64,000 nucleotides of DNA from VAZQ01 sp963702695 (GCA_963702695.1 CAVPDS010000011.1:124001-188000); one strand, 5' to 3'. Counted from the first letter of the stretch, positions 34,655-44,089 are shown. The notes: generated from the sequence alone by a model not told the origin. Program-made: numbers and translations.

Positions 34655-35143
34655 CTAATCCTTAATCTCGCCCCGGACGGCGACGCCGAGGCGGGCGAGC
34701 GCTTGGCGCAGGCTCTCATCCACAATCTCGGGCATGTCGGCGGCGAGCCGCGCGGTCGCCTCGGGGTCAAGCACGGGCAGGCGCTTTCTTTCGAACGCGC
34801 GCGAGAGCGGGGCCTGCCGCAGGCGAAGATCGGCCACCGCCTGCCAGCCGAAGAAACGGTTCACCCGCTCGAGGATGATGCGGGAAAGGTGCTGGATCTC
34901 GACTGCTGTCGGGCCTTCGACCCGCAACACCAGCGTTCCCGGCTCTGGCGCTTCGCCCTCGACCGGGCGCGGCCATTGGATTTTCTCCGGCTCTGAATGG
35001 GCCGCGATCTCGATGCCCACGATCTCCGGCCAACGGGTGATCAGTTCGGTGGAGGCAAAACCCTGCTTAGCGAATGCGCCGGCGAGCGTCTTGCGCAGGA
35101 GATCAGCGAGCGGACGTGCTGGGGACTTCCCGGGCTTGTTCAT
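34655..35143 (-). CDS. DUF721 (DciA-like) protein
   Basis: 162 aa. The N-terminal half has the DUF721 features ADLLRKTLAGAFAKQGF and a later TRWPEIVG motif; the C-terminal half is helical and charged. DUF721/DciA proteins help load DnaB in many bacteria that lack DnaC, but alphaproteobacterial members also occur in a DUF721-dsbA-smc array, as here. The ATG at 35143 sits only 29 bp from the divergent mutY start. Confidence 0.88.
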   Translation of the reverse strand: MNKPGKSPARPLADLLRKTLAGAFAKQGFASTELITRWPEIVGIEIAAHSEPEKIQWPRPVEGEAPEPGTLVLRVEGPTAVEIQHLSRIILERVNRFFGWQAVADLRLRQAPLSRAFERKRLPVLDPEATARLAADMPEIVDESLRQALARLGVAVRGEIKD

Positions 35144-35172
35144 GCGGTCACGCTCTGCCACATCGGTGCGCC

Positions 35173-36303
35173 ATGACCGTAGCAGCCGCATCGCCGCGAC
35201 GAAAGCGTGCCGCTTCGGCGGGCGGGGAAAGCCCGCCGCGCGCAGCCGATCTGCTCCGCTGGTACGACCGCCATCGCCGTCGGCTTCCCTGGCGCGCAGC
35301 GGCGGGCGAGCGGCCCGATCCGTATCGGGTGTGGCTCTCCGAGATCATGCTGCAGCAAACCACCGTGACAACGGTTGGCCCGTATTTCGAGCAATTCCTC
35401 GCGCGCTGGCCGGAGGTGCGCACGCTCGCGGCAGCGCCGCTCGATGACGTGCTGAGAGTTTGGGCGGGGCTCGGCTACTACGCCCGTGCGCGCAATCTGC
35501 ACGCCTGCGCGCAAGCGGTGGTGGAGCGCCACGGTGGATGTTTTCCCACCAGCGAGGCAACGCTTGCCACGCTCCCCGGCATCGGCGCCTACACGGCGGC
35601 GGCGATCGCGGCGATTGCGTTCGATGTGCGCGCCGCCGCGGTCGACGGCAATGTGGAGCGCGTCGTTGCGCGGCTGTTCGCGGTGGAGCAGGAACTTCCT
35701 GGCGCGAAATCGCTCATTCGCGGCCTGACGGAGAATCTTGTACCTGACACGCGGGCGGGGGACTTCGCGCAGGCGCTGATGGATTTGGGCGCGACGATCT
35801 GCACGCCGAAGAAGCCGGCCTGCGCCCTCTGTCCTTGGTTGACGCCCTGCGCAGCACGGCGGCGCGGCAATCCCGAGAGCTTCCCGGTCAAGGCGCCCAA
35901 GCGCGAAGGTCGGCGACGGCGCGGCGCGGCATTCGTCGTATGGCGCGCTGATGATTTCGTGCTGGTGCGGTCGCGCCCGCCCAAGGGGTTGCTCGGCGGC
36001 ATGACCGAAGTGCCGACGACGGAGTGGACGCACGACTTCGATGAAGGCGGCGCGCTTGCCGATGCGCCACGTTTTATTTCACCTCTCGCCAAAGGTGGGC
36101 AGGAGAAATGGCGGCGCATTCCCGGCGCGGTCACTCACGTGTTTACGCACTTTCCGCTGGAGCTGATTGTTTATCTCGCCAAGGTTCCGATTGATGCGCC
36201 GGCCCCCCTGGGCGCGCGCTGGGTCGCGCGCGCTGATCTCGTTGGCGAAGCGTTGCCCAACGTCATGCGCAAGGTGCTGGCGCATGCGCTGGGCAGTGAT
36301 TGA
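35173..36303 (+). CDS. mutY: A/G-specific adenine DNA glycosylase
   Basis: 376 aa. A helix-hairpin-helix with LPGIGAYTAAAIAAIAF (134-150), catalytic D158 in AAVDGNVERV and E57 in SEIMLQQTT, and the 4Fe-4S cluster cysteines C210, C217, C220 and C226 (C-x6-C-x2-C-x5-C). A C-terminal Nudix-like domain reads 8-oxoG. It removes adenine mispaired with 8-oxoguanine. No strong ribosome binding site precedes the ATG at 35173; a longer frame upstream overlaps the divergent gene. Confidence 0.96.
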   Translation: MTVAAASPRRKRAASAGGESPPRAADLLRWYDRHRRRLPWRAAAGERPDPYRVWLSEIMLQQTTVTTVGPYFEQFLARWPEVRTLAAAPLDDVLRVWAGLGYYARARNLHACAQAVVERHGGCFPTSEATLATLPGIGAYTAAAIAAIAFDVRAAAVDGNVERVVARLFAVEQELPGAKSLIRGLTENLVPDTRAGDFAQALMDLGATICTPKKPACALCPWLTPCAARRRGNPESFPVKAPKREGRRRRGAAFVVWRADDFVLVRSRPPKGLLGGMTEVPTTEWTHDFDEGGALADAPRFISPLAKGGQEKWRRIPGAVTHVFTHFPLELIVYLAKVPIDAPAPLGARWVARADLVGEALPNVMRKVLAHALGSD

Positions 36304-36313
36304 GAACTCGGTC

Positions 36314-37354
36314 TCAGCGGCTGGCCTGAGGCTTCTTCGGCACCCAGCGGCGGAAGTTGAGCGTGTTGGTGTAGGCGCCGTAGACGTTGCCGGCGTCGTC
36401 CGCGGCAACCCCTTCAACGCCGTTGACCTCGACCGACTCCAGGATGAAAGCGGTGACCTTGCCGTCCTTCACGCTGCCGATGCGGATGCCGGACTTGAAG
36501 GGCGGGTTCGCCTCGTCGGTGGAATTGTCGGCGACGTAGAGGATATCCTTCTTGTCGATGTGCAGGCCGCTGGGCCGGCCGAACTGCTTCCACTCCGTGA
36601 GGTATTTGCCCTCCTGGTCGAAGATCTGGATGCGGCTATTGCCACGGTCGGCGACGAACAGGCGGCCGGTTGAATCCATGGCGAGGCTGTGTGGCGCGTC
36701 GAATTCGCCCGGGCCTTTGCCCTTTTTGCCCCATTCCTTGATGTACTTGCCGTCACTGGTGAACTTCACGATGCGGGCATTGGTATTCCCGCCGTGCCCA
36801 TCGGCGACGAAAATGCTGCCATCGGGCGCCACGAGGATGTCGGAGGGCGCATTGAAGTGATCGTGGTCGTTGCCGGGAACACCGGGCTGGCCGAGCGTCA
36901 TGAGCAGCTTGCCGTCCTGATTGAACTTCATGACGGTGTGGCCCTTGCCGTTCTTGCCCATGAAGTCCGACACCCAGATGTTGTTGTCGCGGTCAACATA
37001 AAGGCCGTGCGAGCCGATGATCATCCCGCCGCCGAAGCTCTTCACCAGCTTTCCGGTCTCGTCGAACTTCATGATCGGGTCGAGCTTCGAGTTGGTGCAC
37101 TCGCGTGCGTCTTCGCAGCGGTCGAACACCCAGACGCTCTTGCCGTCGCGGTCGATATCGACGCTGGGGGCGGCACCCCATTTGCGCCGGTCCGGCAGCT
37201 TCGCCCAGCCGTAGTCGAACTTGTAGGGATTGGGCGCGAGGTTGACGGGGTTGGCGAGGTCGTTTTCGGCGGCGTAGCTTCGAGTCCCCGGCATCGCCAC
37301 CATCGCCACGACGGCGGCGCCAAGCGCGAGTTTCAGTACAGTTGCAGTGTGCAT
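36314..37354 (-). CDS. Secreted NHL-repeat beta-propeller protein
   Basis: 346 aa. A signal peptide ends near SYA-A (residue 28). About five to six NHL-type repeats follow with the typical motif of G-[hydrophobic]-x-V-D/[hydrophobic]-ADRGNSRIQIFDQEGKY (near residues 235-255) and IFVADGHGGN. NHL propellers bind ligands or act as peptidyl-alpha-hydroxyglycine lyase-like enzymes; the function here is not set. ATG 37354 follows GAGAGGAAAC. It ends 10 bp after the convergent mutY stop and is divergent from an SMP-30-like gene across a 290-bp gap. Confidence 0.85.
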   Translation of the reverse strand: MHTATVLKLALGAAVVAMVAMPGTRSYAAENDLANPVNLAPNPYKFDYGWAKLPDRRKWGAAPSVDIDRDGKSVWVFDRCEDARECTNSKLDPIMKFDETGKLVKSFGGGMIIGSHGLYVDRDNNIWVSDFMGKNGKGHTVMKFNQDGKLLMTLGQPGVPGNDHDHFNAPSDILVAPDGSIFVADGHGGNTNARIVKFTSDGKYIKEWGKKGKGPGEFDAPHSLAMDSTGRLFVADRGNSRIQIFDQEGKYLTEWKQFGRPSGLHIDKKDILYVADNSTDEANPPFKSGIRIGSVKDGKVTAFILESVEVNGVEGVAADDAGNVYGAYTNTLNFRRWVPKKPQASR

Positions 37355-37644
37355 GATGTTTCCTCTCCCACGCATTTTAGAGCGGTCGTTCGAACGCGGT
37401 TTGGGCAAGGCCGGCAGCCTGTCCCCGCATCGGTGCTTTCGACCTTCAGAGGCCGTATGCCGAGCCTAGTCCTTTCGCTGCCCGCCCGAAAGAGCTTGGG
37501 GTGGGCCGGCCGATCCGGATATGGTGCTATACTCGCACGGTCCCGCAGAGGACCACCGATCTCGGGTTCACCGTGATCGGCACTTGCGGCCGGAAGGCCG
37601 GCAACACGATCCATCCGTATCGTGGTAAATCCAGGGAAGACGCC

Positions 37645-38661
37645 ATGCAGATGACCCGACGCCAGATGCTCGCCGGCGCAGGCGCGAGCACAATCGCCGC
37701 CACCGCCTCACTACCTGCCTTCGCCGCCTGGGAACAGAATGCGCGTTTTCCCGATCCGCGCGTGCAGATGCTCGATCCGAGCTTCAACCGTTATCGCGTG
37801 AACAATGCGGGCGTCGAGCGGATCTTCAGCGGGGCGAAATGGTGCGAAGGGCCGATCTGGATGGGCGACTGGCGCTGCCTGATCTGGAGCGACATTCCCA
37901 ACAACCGCATCATGCGCTGGGACGAAGCCAGCGGGCGCGCCAGCGTCTATCGCCAGCCCTCGAACAATGCCAACGGCCATGCGCGCGACCCCGAGGGGCG
38001 TCTGGTGACCTGCGAGCACAACACCAAGCGGGTCACCCGCACCGAGCACGACGGCACGATCACGGTGTTGGTGGATAATTTCCAGGGCAAGCCCTTTAAT
38101 TCACCGAACGACGTGGTGGTGAAGTCGGACGGCACGATCTGGTTCTCCGATCCGGCCGCAGCCGGTCCCGATCCAAACGAGGGTCGCATGCCGACGCCGG
38201 ACCTGCCGACCAACTACTACCGCTTCGACCCCAGGACGAAGCAGCAGTTGACGGTCGCGGCCAGCGGTCTGCGTCCGAACGGGCTGGCGTTTTCTCCTGA
38301 CGAGAAAACGATCTTTCTTGCCGACAACGAACCGAATCCACGCGTCATGCGAGCTTATGACGTGATGGAAGACGGCAAGCTCACGAATATGCGCATCGCC
38401 GTCACCGCCGACGGCGGCAGCATCTTCGATGGCTTCAAAGTCGACGCCTACGGCAACTTCTGGTGCGGCGCGGGCGGCGGCGAAGAAGTCGACGGCGTTG
38501 CGGTCTACAACCCGCAGGGCAAGAAGATCGCCAAGATCCTGCTGCCGGAGCGTTGCGCCAATCTTTGTTTCGGCGGTGTACGGCGCAACCGCCTGTTCAT
38601 GGCAGCCAGCCACTCGATCTATTCGCTGTCCACGAACACGTACGGCGAGGTAGTGCGCTGA
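37645..38661 (+). CDS. SMP-30/gluconolactonase family protein with Tat signal
   Basis: 338 aa. TRRQMLAGAG near residue 4 is a Tat signal motif and the mature chain begins near AFA-A. The SMP-30/gluconolactonase six-bladed propeller is marked by EGPIWMGD near 70, FNSPNDVVVKSDGTIWFSDP near 150, and GSIFDGFKVDAYGNFW near 255. The metal ligands are likely in the glutamate of CEGP, the asparagines of SPND and RPNG, and the aspartate of FDGF. It would hydrolyse sugar lactones in the periplasm. ATG 37645 follows AGGGAAGA. Confidence 0.88.
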   Translation: MQMTRRQMLAGAGASTIAATASLPAFAAWEQNARFPDPRVQMLDPSFNRYRVNNAGVERIFSGAKWCEGPIWMGDWRCLIWSDIPNNRIMRWDEASGRASVYRQPSNNANGHARDPEGRLVTCEHNTKRVTRTEHDGTITVLVDNFQGKPFNSPNDVVVKSDGTIWFSDPAAAGPDPNEGRMPTPDLPTNYYRFDPRTKQQLTVAASGLRPNGLAFSPDEKTIFLADNEPNPRVMRAYDVMEDGKLTNMRIAVTADGGSIFDGFKVDAYGNFWCGAGGGEEVDGVAVYNPQGKKIAKILLPERCANLCFGGVRRNRLFMAASHSIYSLSTNTYGEVVR

Positions 38662-38687
38662 AAACGACGCGGGCGAGTGGCGGGAGT

Positions 38688-39821
38688 TTATACCGCTCCC
38701 ATCCCCGCCCGCACCTCGGCGCGCAGCGCATCGATCGAGATGAGGCCCTTGGGCGTTTCGACGTGCCAGAAGGCCCAGCCGTTGCAGGCTTCAAGCCCCT
38801 GCGCGATCGCACCGATGCGATGGATCGAACCGACCGTCACGCCTAGCGCGATCGCACCGTCGGCGCGCACCAGTGCGGAATGGCGGCGCTTGGCATCGAC
38901 CAGCCGCGCGCCGGCGCTGACCAGGCCGCGCTCGACCAGCGTCGCGAAGGCCACGCGCGGCGCTTCACGCGCGGTCATGAAGGGAGCGAGCGTTGCTTCC
39001 GGCAGCGGCGCGGCGGCGTCGATGCGTGCCTGTGCCGCCTTCGCGTAATCCCGTTCCCGTTCGACGCCGATGAAGCGGCGGCCGAGACGCTTCGCCACCG
39101 CTCCGGTCGTGCCGGTGCCGCAGAATGGATCGAGCACCAGGTCGTCTGGCCGCGACGACGCCAGCATCACCCGCGCGAGCAAGGCCTCCGGCTTCTGCGT
39201 CGGGTGCAGCTTCTTGCCGTCGCCGCCCTTGAGCCGTTCTTCGCCGGTGCAGAGCGCGATCGTCCAATCGGAACGTACCTGCACGTCTTCATTGCCGGCC
39301 TTGAGCGCCTCGTAGTTGAACGCATAGCCCTTCGCGTTGGCGTCACGCGCCGCCCAGATCAGCGTTTCATGTGCGTTGGTGAACCGGCGGCCGCGGAAAT
39401 TCGGCATCGGGTTCGATTTTCGCCACACCACGTCGTTGAGGATCCAGAAGCCGATATCCTGCAGGATCGCGCCGACGCGGAAGATGTTGTGGTAGGAGCC
39501 GATCACCCACAGCGTTGCCGCCGGTTTCATGACGCGACGGCACGCGCGCAGCCAGGCGCGGGTGAAATCGTCGTAAGCGGAGAAGCTCGAGAACTTGTCC
39601 CAATCGTCATCAACGGCGTCGACGCGGGAATCGTCGGGGCGCTTGAGATCGCCCTGCAATTGCAAATTATACGGCGGATCGGCAAAGACGAGATCGACCG
39701 ACTCGGCCGGCAGCCCTGCCATCGCGGCGACGCAGTCGCCGACCACAATTCGATGCGATGGCGGCGGCTCAAAGCTTGCGCGGGGCGCCCTTTCGGACGC
39801 CCCGCGACGCGACACTACCAT
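38688..39821 (-). CDS. ccrM: CcrM-type adenine DNA methyltransferase (GANTC)
   Basis: 377 aa, beta-class N6-adenine methyltransferase. The catalytic DPPY is at residues 48-51 and the AdoMet motif DPFCGTGTTG lies further C-terminal, the order of the CcrM family. A C-terminal extra region of about 90 residues fits the CcrM DNA-binding tail. CcrM methylates GANTC late in the cell cycle in alphaproteobacteria. Two GACTC sites lie directly upstream of its start. The convergent SMP-30-like gene ends 26 bp away. Confidence 0.95.
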   Translation of the reverse strand: MVVSRRGASERAPRASFEPPPSHRIVVGDCVAAMAGLPAESVDLVFADPPYNLQLQGDLKRPDDSRVDAVDDDWDKFSSFSAYDDFTRAWLRACRRVMKPAATLWVIGSYHNIFRVGAILQDIGFWILNDVVWRKSNPMPNFRGRRFTNAHETLIWAARDANAKGYAFNYEALKAGNEDVQVRSDWTIALCTGEERLKGGDGKKLHPTQKPEALLARVMLASSRPDDLVLDPFCGTGTTGAVAKRLGRRFIGVERERDYAKAAQARIDAAAPLPEATLAPFMTAREAPRVAFATLVERGLVSAGARLVDAKRRHSALVRADGAIALGVTVGSIHRIGAIAQGLEACNGWAFWHVETPKGLISIDALRAEVRAGMGAV

Positions 39822-39918
39822 GACTCAGAACTCTGACTCAGGCGACGCGGTCGGTGACGCGGGACCTACAACCGACAGGCAGGCATCATGACCTCCCAAG
39901 GTAAAAACCGGCTTAACC
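39822..39918. promoter_or_regulatory. ccrM leader with two GANTC sites and a CtrA-like half-site
   Basis: GACTC occurs at 39822-39826, touching the ATG, and again at 39835-39839. A TTAACC half-site lies at 39913-39918. In Caulobacter crescentus, the ccrM leader has two GANTC sites whose methylation lowers transcription, and CtrA activates the promoter. The presence of the pair is seen directly; the function is transferred from that model. Confidence 0.65.
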
Positions 39919-40052
39919 GGAACGAACCCGCCCCTGGGCAATTTTTACCCAGCACCTATATCGGTCGCACGAGCCGCCGCGCCCGGTGGTATTGTCGTGC
40001 TTAGAACTGCGCGCGGCCATCGCCCGGCAGCGCCGACCAAAGAGGCAACGCC

Positions 40053-40994
40053 ATGCGCTTGGATGACCTGCCGGAGAGCGGAAATGTCGAGGATCGGCGC
40101 GGCGAAGAGGGCAATCGCGGCGGCGGTGGTGGATTCGGCGGACTGCCGATCGGCGGCGGCGGGATCGGCATCGGCACGATCGTGGTGCTCGGGCTGATTG
40201 GCTGGGCGCTCGGCATCGATCCCAGCGTGCTCATCGGCGGCGCGGAAATCTTCAACGGCGGTTCGCAGCGCGTCAACAATTCGCCGGCGCCGAACGCGGG
40301 ATCGCGCCGCACCGGCACGCCCTCCGACGACATGGGCCGTTTCGTTTCGCGCATCCTGGGCAGCACCGAGGCGGTGTGGAAGGACGTGTTCGCGAAGGAC
40401 GGCAAGACCTATCGGCCGCCGGTGCTCGTGCTCTATCGCGATGTGACCGATGGCAGTTGCGGCGGGCCGGCGCAGAAATCGATGGGACCGTTCTATTGTC
40501 CGAACGACCAGAAGGTGTATCTCGACACATCGTTCTTCCGCGAAATCGAGACCCGCTTCCGTGGCTGCGACGCCGGCAGCAAATCCTGCCAGTTCTCGCA
40601 GGCCTATGTGATCGCGCACGAGGTCGGGCATCACGTGCAGAATTTGCTCGGCATTCTGCCGCGCGCGCAACGGCAGCAGCAGGCGGCGGGCAGCCGCGCC
40701 GACGCCAACCAGATCCAGGTGCGGGTCGAGCTGCAGGCAGATTGCCTGGCCGGCGTGTGGGCGAAGCGTCAGAATGATGCTGAAACCGCGCAGGGCAAAC
40801 CGCCGTTCATCGATCAGGGCGACGTCGAGGCGGCGCTGAAAACCGCCGCTGCGATCGGCGACGACACGCTGCAGAAGAAGGCGCAGGGCTATGCCGTGCC
40901 CGACAGTTTCACCCACGGCAGCTCCGAGCAGCGCCAGCGTTGGGTTATGACCGGGCTTCAGCAGGGAACGGTCGCGAGCTGCAATACTTTCTGA
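40053..40994 (+). CDS. ypfJ: Neutral zinc metallopeptidase, YpfJ family
   Basis: 313 aa. A glycine-rich N-terminal segment leads into one membrane helix near residues 39-55. The zinc motif HEVGHH is at residues 189-194, with a likely third ligand in the ELQADCLAGVW segment. These proteins face the periplasm or the membrane surface; the substrate is unknown. It is divergent from ccrM. Confidence 0.9.
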   Translation: MRLDDLPESGNVEDRRGEEGNRGGGGGFGGLPIGGGGIGIGTIVVLGLIGWALGIDPSVLIGGAEIFNGGSQRVNNSPAPNAGSRRTGTPSDDMGRFVSRILGSTEAVWKDVFAKDGKTYRPPVLVLYRDVTDGSCGGPAQKSMGPFYCPNDQKVYLDTSFFREIETRFRGCDAGSKSCQFSQAYVIAHEVGHHVQNLLGILPRAQRQQQAAGSRADANQIQVRVELQADCLAGVWAKRQNDAETAQGKPPFIDQGDVEAALKTAAAIGDDTLQKKAQGYAVPDSFTHGSSEQRQRWVMTGLQQGTVASCNTF

Positions 40995-41090
40995 GCAGCG
41001 CACTTCTGACTGATGCCGGGATCTCACGCGCGGGCGTTGACGACATCACTCGCTTGCAGGAATGATGACGCTTTGTTGCGCAGGTGAGTG

Positions 41091-41654
41091 ATGGCCGGGC
41101 TCGACGACACCAGACAATTCATCCCGCTCAAGTTCGCGGTGCTGACCGTCTCCGACACCCGTGCGCTGGCTGACGACAAGTCGGGCGCGACCTTGTGCGA
41201 GCGGATCAAGGCCGCCGGCCACCACGTGGTCGAGCGATTAATCGTGCCCGACGATGTCGAGACCATTCGCACCCGCGTGAAGGAATGGATCGAGGCGCCG
41301 GCCGTGGATGTGATCATCACGACCGGCGGCACCGGCTTCACCGGCCGCGACGTGACACCGGAAGCGGTCGAGCCGCTATTCGAGAAGCGCATGGAGGCGT
41401 TCGCGGCGCTGTTCCTGATCGTGAGCTTCCACAAGATCGGCACCTCGGCGATCCAGACCCGCGCCACCGCCGGCGTCGCCAACGCCACCTACATTTTCTG
41501 CCTGCCGGGCTCGCCTGGCGCCTGCAAGGACGCCTGGGACGAGATTCTGGTGCATCAGCTCGACTACCGCTATCGGCCATGCAATTTCGTGGAGATCATG
41601 CCGCGGCTCGACGAGCATCTGCGGCGTCCCAAGGCGCAGGGCGCGACGGTTTAG
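41091..41654 (+). CDS. moaB: Molybdopterin adenylyltransferase, MoaB-type
   Basis: 187 aa, a MoCF-fold protein. The VSDTR motif is near residue 20, TTGGTGFTGRDVTPEA near 75-92, and LPGSPGACKDAW near 142-153. This signature binds molybdopterin and adenylates it in molybdenum cofactor synthesis. The ATG at 41091 overlaps the GTG three bases upstream; AGGTGA precedes it. No other moa gene is nearby. Confidence 0.93.
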   Translation: MAGLDDTRQFIPLKFAVLTVSDTRALADDKSGATLCERIKAAGHHVVERLIVPDDVETIRTRVKEWIEAPAVDVIITTGGTGFTGRDVTPEAVEPLFEKRMEAFAALFLIVSFHKIGTSAIQTRATAGVANATYIFCLPGSPGACKDAWDEILVHQLDYRYRPCNFVEIMPRLDEHLRRPKAQGATV

Positions 41655-41690
41655 TCGGCCGCGAGAGGCGGTCGAGCGCGCGACCGGGCT

Positions 41691-42266
41691 TCATCCTTCG
41701 GCCAGCATCGTCGCGCCATCGAGCGTGGCAATGCGCCGGCCGAGGCGGCGAAGGAGGTCGACCTCCGGTTCGGCGGCGGTGGCGCGATGGCCGCCGACCT
41801 CGTCATAGCGTCGTTTGGCGATCAGCAGACCTTTGGCCGGCTGCGGCAGCAATCTGAAGGCCGACGCGAGCGAGGCAAAGCCCTGAACAAGCGACGAGCG
41901 CCGCTTGCGCACGGGCAAGGCCAAGCGGAAGACCGCCGCCTCCTCGCCACCGCGTTCGGCTTGCTGAATGAAGCGACTGACCTCCTCGGTCCAGGTCGCA
42001 TCGAGAACAACACCCGGGTGCAGGAACAGAAGCCACGGTCCGCGCGCTGTGCCGGCTGCGGCAAGCAGCCGCTCGCCCAGCGCTCCTTGCTTGGTGATGA
42101 GACGACAACCGGCAACGTCCGCGATGCTCGCGGTCTCGTCGCGCGAGCCGGCGTCGGCGATGATCACTTCGCGCACGATGCCGGCGATTGCGCCGGCGAC
42201 CAGCGCCGATAGTGTCGGCACCAGAACGCGCTCCGATTCATCGGTGGGAATGATCACGCTCAGCAT
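41691..42266 (-). CDS. GT2-like glycosyltransferase domain protein
   Basis: 191 aa. A GT2-type start (LSVIIPTDESERVL) and REVIIADAGSRDET at about 31-45 resemble the first Rossmann half of GT2 enzymes, then FLHPGVVL replaces the DxD position, so catalysis is doubtful. Shorter than full GT2 enzymes (usually 230 aa or more). The convergent moaB ends 36 bp away. It may be a nonclassical or reduced family member. Confidence 0.8.
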   Translation of the reverse strand: MLSVIIPTDESERVLVPTLSALVAGAIAGIVREVIIADAGSRDETASIADVAGCRLITKQGALGERLLAAAGTARGPWLLFLHPGVVLDATWTEEVSRFIQQAERGGEEAAVFRLALPVRKRRSSLVQGFASLASAFRLLPQPAKGLLIAKRRYDEVGGHRATAAEPEVDLLRRLGRRIATLDGATMLAEG

Positions 42267-42692
42267 CGCGGTCTCTCAGCCGCGGCACGTTAGCATGCCT
42301 TGCTCTGAATGCGGCGCGAGCGCGATCATTCAGCCACGGTGGCGTCGGATGCGCCGCGCGGGCTTACTCGGTTTCGGCTGCGCCGCACCGTGATAGAAGA
42401 GATTGGGAAAGCACGCGCCATTTTCCGGCAAGGCGACGAAATTGCACATTTCCCGGTAGGAACGCTGCAATCGCCTATACCATCCTTTTCACTGACTGCC
42501 GCGGGCGACGATCGATCGCCTGCGCGATCGCGCGGCTCGGCGCCCGCCGCGCAGCAGATGCAGAAGCTCGATAGTTCGGATTCGGGTAGCAGACGCCGCC
42601 GAGCCCGGTCGCCGATAAAATGGCACATCGACAGGCTCGTCTGGCTGCAATCCGTTCGGTCGTCCGGCTCGCGCCTGCACCAAGGGGGGGGT
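42267..42692. other. Gene-free stretch upstream of the GT2-like gene
   Basis: About 430 bp before the mini-ORF. I see no conserved coding frame on either strand, only G+C-driven open frames, and a run of eight G at about 42684-42691. A few CGATCGATCGC-like repeats occur near 42510. Confidence 0.45.
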
Positions 42693-42767
42693 CTAGGTGG
42701 CGGAGGCGGCACTGACGCTGATGACAACCGCCACAAGCAGCGTCGCGAAAAACAGGGCAAGACGCAT
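42693..42767 (-). CDS. 24-aa hydrophobic mini-protein
   Basis: A 25-codon frame (ATG 42767, stop 42693) encodes MRLALFFATLLVAVVISVSA then ASAT. AGGAG lies six bases before the ATG, a better ribosome binding site than many longer genes here. The product is one membrane helix or a bare signal peptide with an ASA-T site. No longer homologous frame overlaps it. Whether it is expressed is unknown. Confidence 0.5.
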   Translation of the reverse strand: MRLALFFATLLVAVVISVSAASAT

Positions 42768-42913
42768 GGGAATCTCCTGAGCGGTAGGTTTTTCCACTGC
42801 CGAACTAACGTCGGCGCGGGACGTTTCATTCGAGTGCAATAAAAATAATCATGCGGCGTGTCTGGCGAGAGTTTGTTCTTGATTTGTTCTTGGTCGCTCG
42901 CTAGCTTATAGCC

Positions 42914-44089
42914 ATGGCTCGTTCATCCACACTTCCGAAGCGCCCGCCGGCGCCGCCGTCTAGGTCCGCGCCCCCCGGACCCAGGCTCCCTGCGCCGGCG
43001 GGTGCTGGCGGGGAGACCGCGGCCGTCGAAGCTCTGCGCCGACGCGGGCGGGCCGCGCAGTCGAACGCCTCGGGCCGCTATGAGCCGTTGGCGCGGGTCA
43101 ACTTCGACGACGGCTGGCAGAATTTCGAAGAATTGCCGCCGTTCAAGACCTCCGTGACGATCAATTCCACCCGCAAGATCATCACGCGCAACAATTCGCC
43201 GGACATTTCCTTCGACCGTTCGATCAATCCCTATCGCGGCTGCGAACATGGCTGCATCTATTGTTTTGCCCGTCCGACCCACGCCTATCTCGGGCTGTCG
43301 CCGGGGCTCGATTTCGAATCGAAGCTGTTCGCGAAGCCGAACGCGGCCGCGCTCTTGGAGCGGGAACTGTCCGCGCCGGGCTATTCGCCGCGTACGATCG
43401 CGATCGGGACCAACACCGATCCCTATCAGCCGATCGAGAAGCAGCATCAGATCATGCGCCGCATCCTCGAAGTGCTGGAGCGCTTCGGCCATCCCGTCGG
43501 CATCGTCACCAAATCGGCGCTGGTGCTGCGCGACCTCGACATCCTGTCGCGGATGGCGAAGCGAAATCTTGCCAAGGTCGCGCTCAGCGTGACCACGCTC
43601 GATCCCAAGCTCGCGCGCGTGATGGAGCCCCGCGCGGCGACGCCGGCAAAGCGGATCGACACCTTGCGCCAGCTTGCAGCAGCGGGGGTGCCGGCCTCGG
43701 TCATGGTCGCGCCGGTCGTCCCGGCGATCAATGATTCGGAAATCGAGCGCATTCTCGACGCCGCGGCGGCAGTCGGCGTGACGGGAGCGGGTTATGTGCT
43801 GCTGCGTCTGCCGCTGGAAGTGCGCGACCTGTTCAAGGAATGGCTGATCGAGAATTTCCCCGACCGGCATCGCCACGTTTTCAAGCTCGTGCGCGACATG
43901 CGCGGCGGCAAGGATTACGATTCGAAGTGGGGCGAGCGCATGACCGGCACCGGTCCGTTCGCCTGGATGATCGGCCGCCGCTTCGAGGCCGCGTGCGAGA
44001 AGCTCGGCCTCAACAAAGAGCGTGCGAAACTTACGACCGAGCATTTTGCGGCGCCGCGGAAAGAACCCGCGCAGATGAGCTTGTTCTGA
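42914..44089 (+). CDS. PA0069-family radical SAM protein
   Basis: 391 aa. The first 60 residues are Pro/Arg-rich, then the radical SAM cluster motif C110-x3-C114-x2-C117 in YRGCEHGCIYCFARP. SplB-related PA0069-type sequences show the same context and a GTNTDPYQPIEK segment near 170. It should bind a 4Fe-4S cluster and S-adenosylmethionine; the substrate is not known. No neighbouring gene suggests a pathway. Confidence 0.88.
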   Translation: MARSSTLPKRPPAPPSRSAPPGPRLPAPAGAGGETAAVEALRRRGRAAQSNASGRYEPLARVNFDDGWQNFEELPPFKTSVTINSTRKIITRNNSPDISFDRSINPYRGCEHGCIYCFARPTHAYLGLSPGLDFESKLFAKPNAAALLERELSAPGYSPRTIAIGTNTDPYQPIEKQHQIMRRILEVLERFGHPVGIVTKSALVLRDLDILSRMAKRNLAKVALSVTTLDPKLARVMEPRAATPAKRIDTLRQLAAAGVPASVMVAPVVPAINDSEIERILDAAAAVGVTGAGYVLLRLPLEVRDLFKEWLIENFPDRHRHVFKLVRDMRGGKDYDSKWGERMTGTGPFAWMIGRRFEAACEKLGLNKERAKLTTEHFAAPRKEPAQMSLF

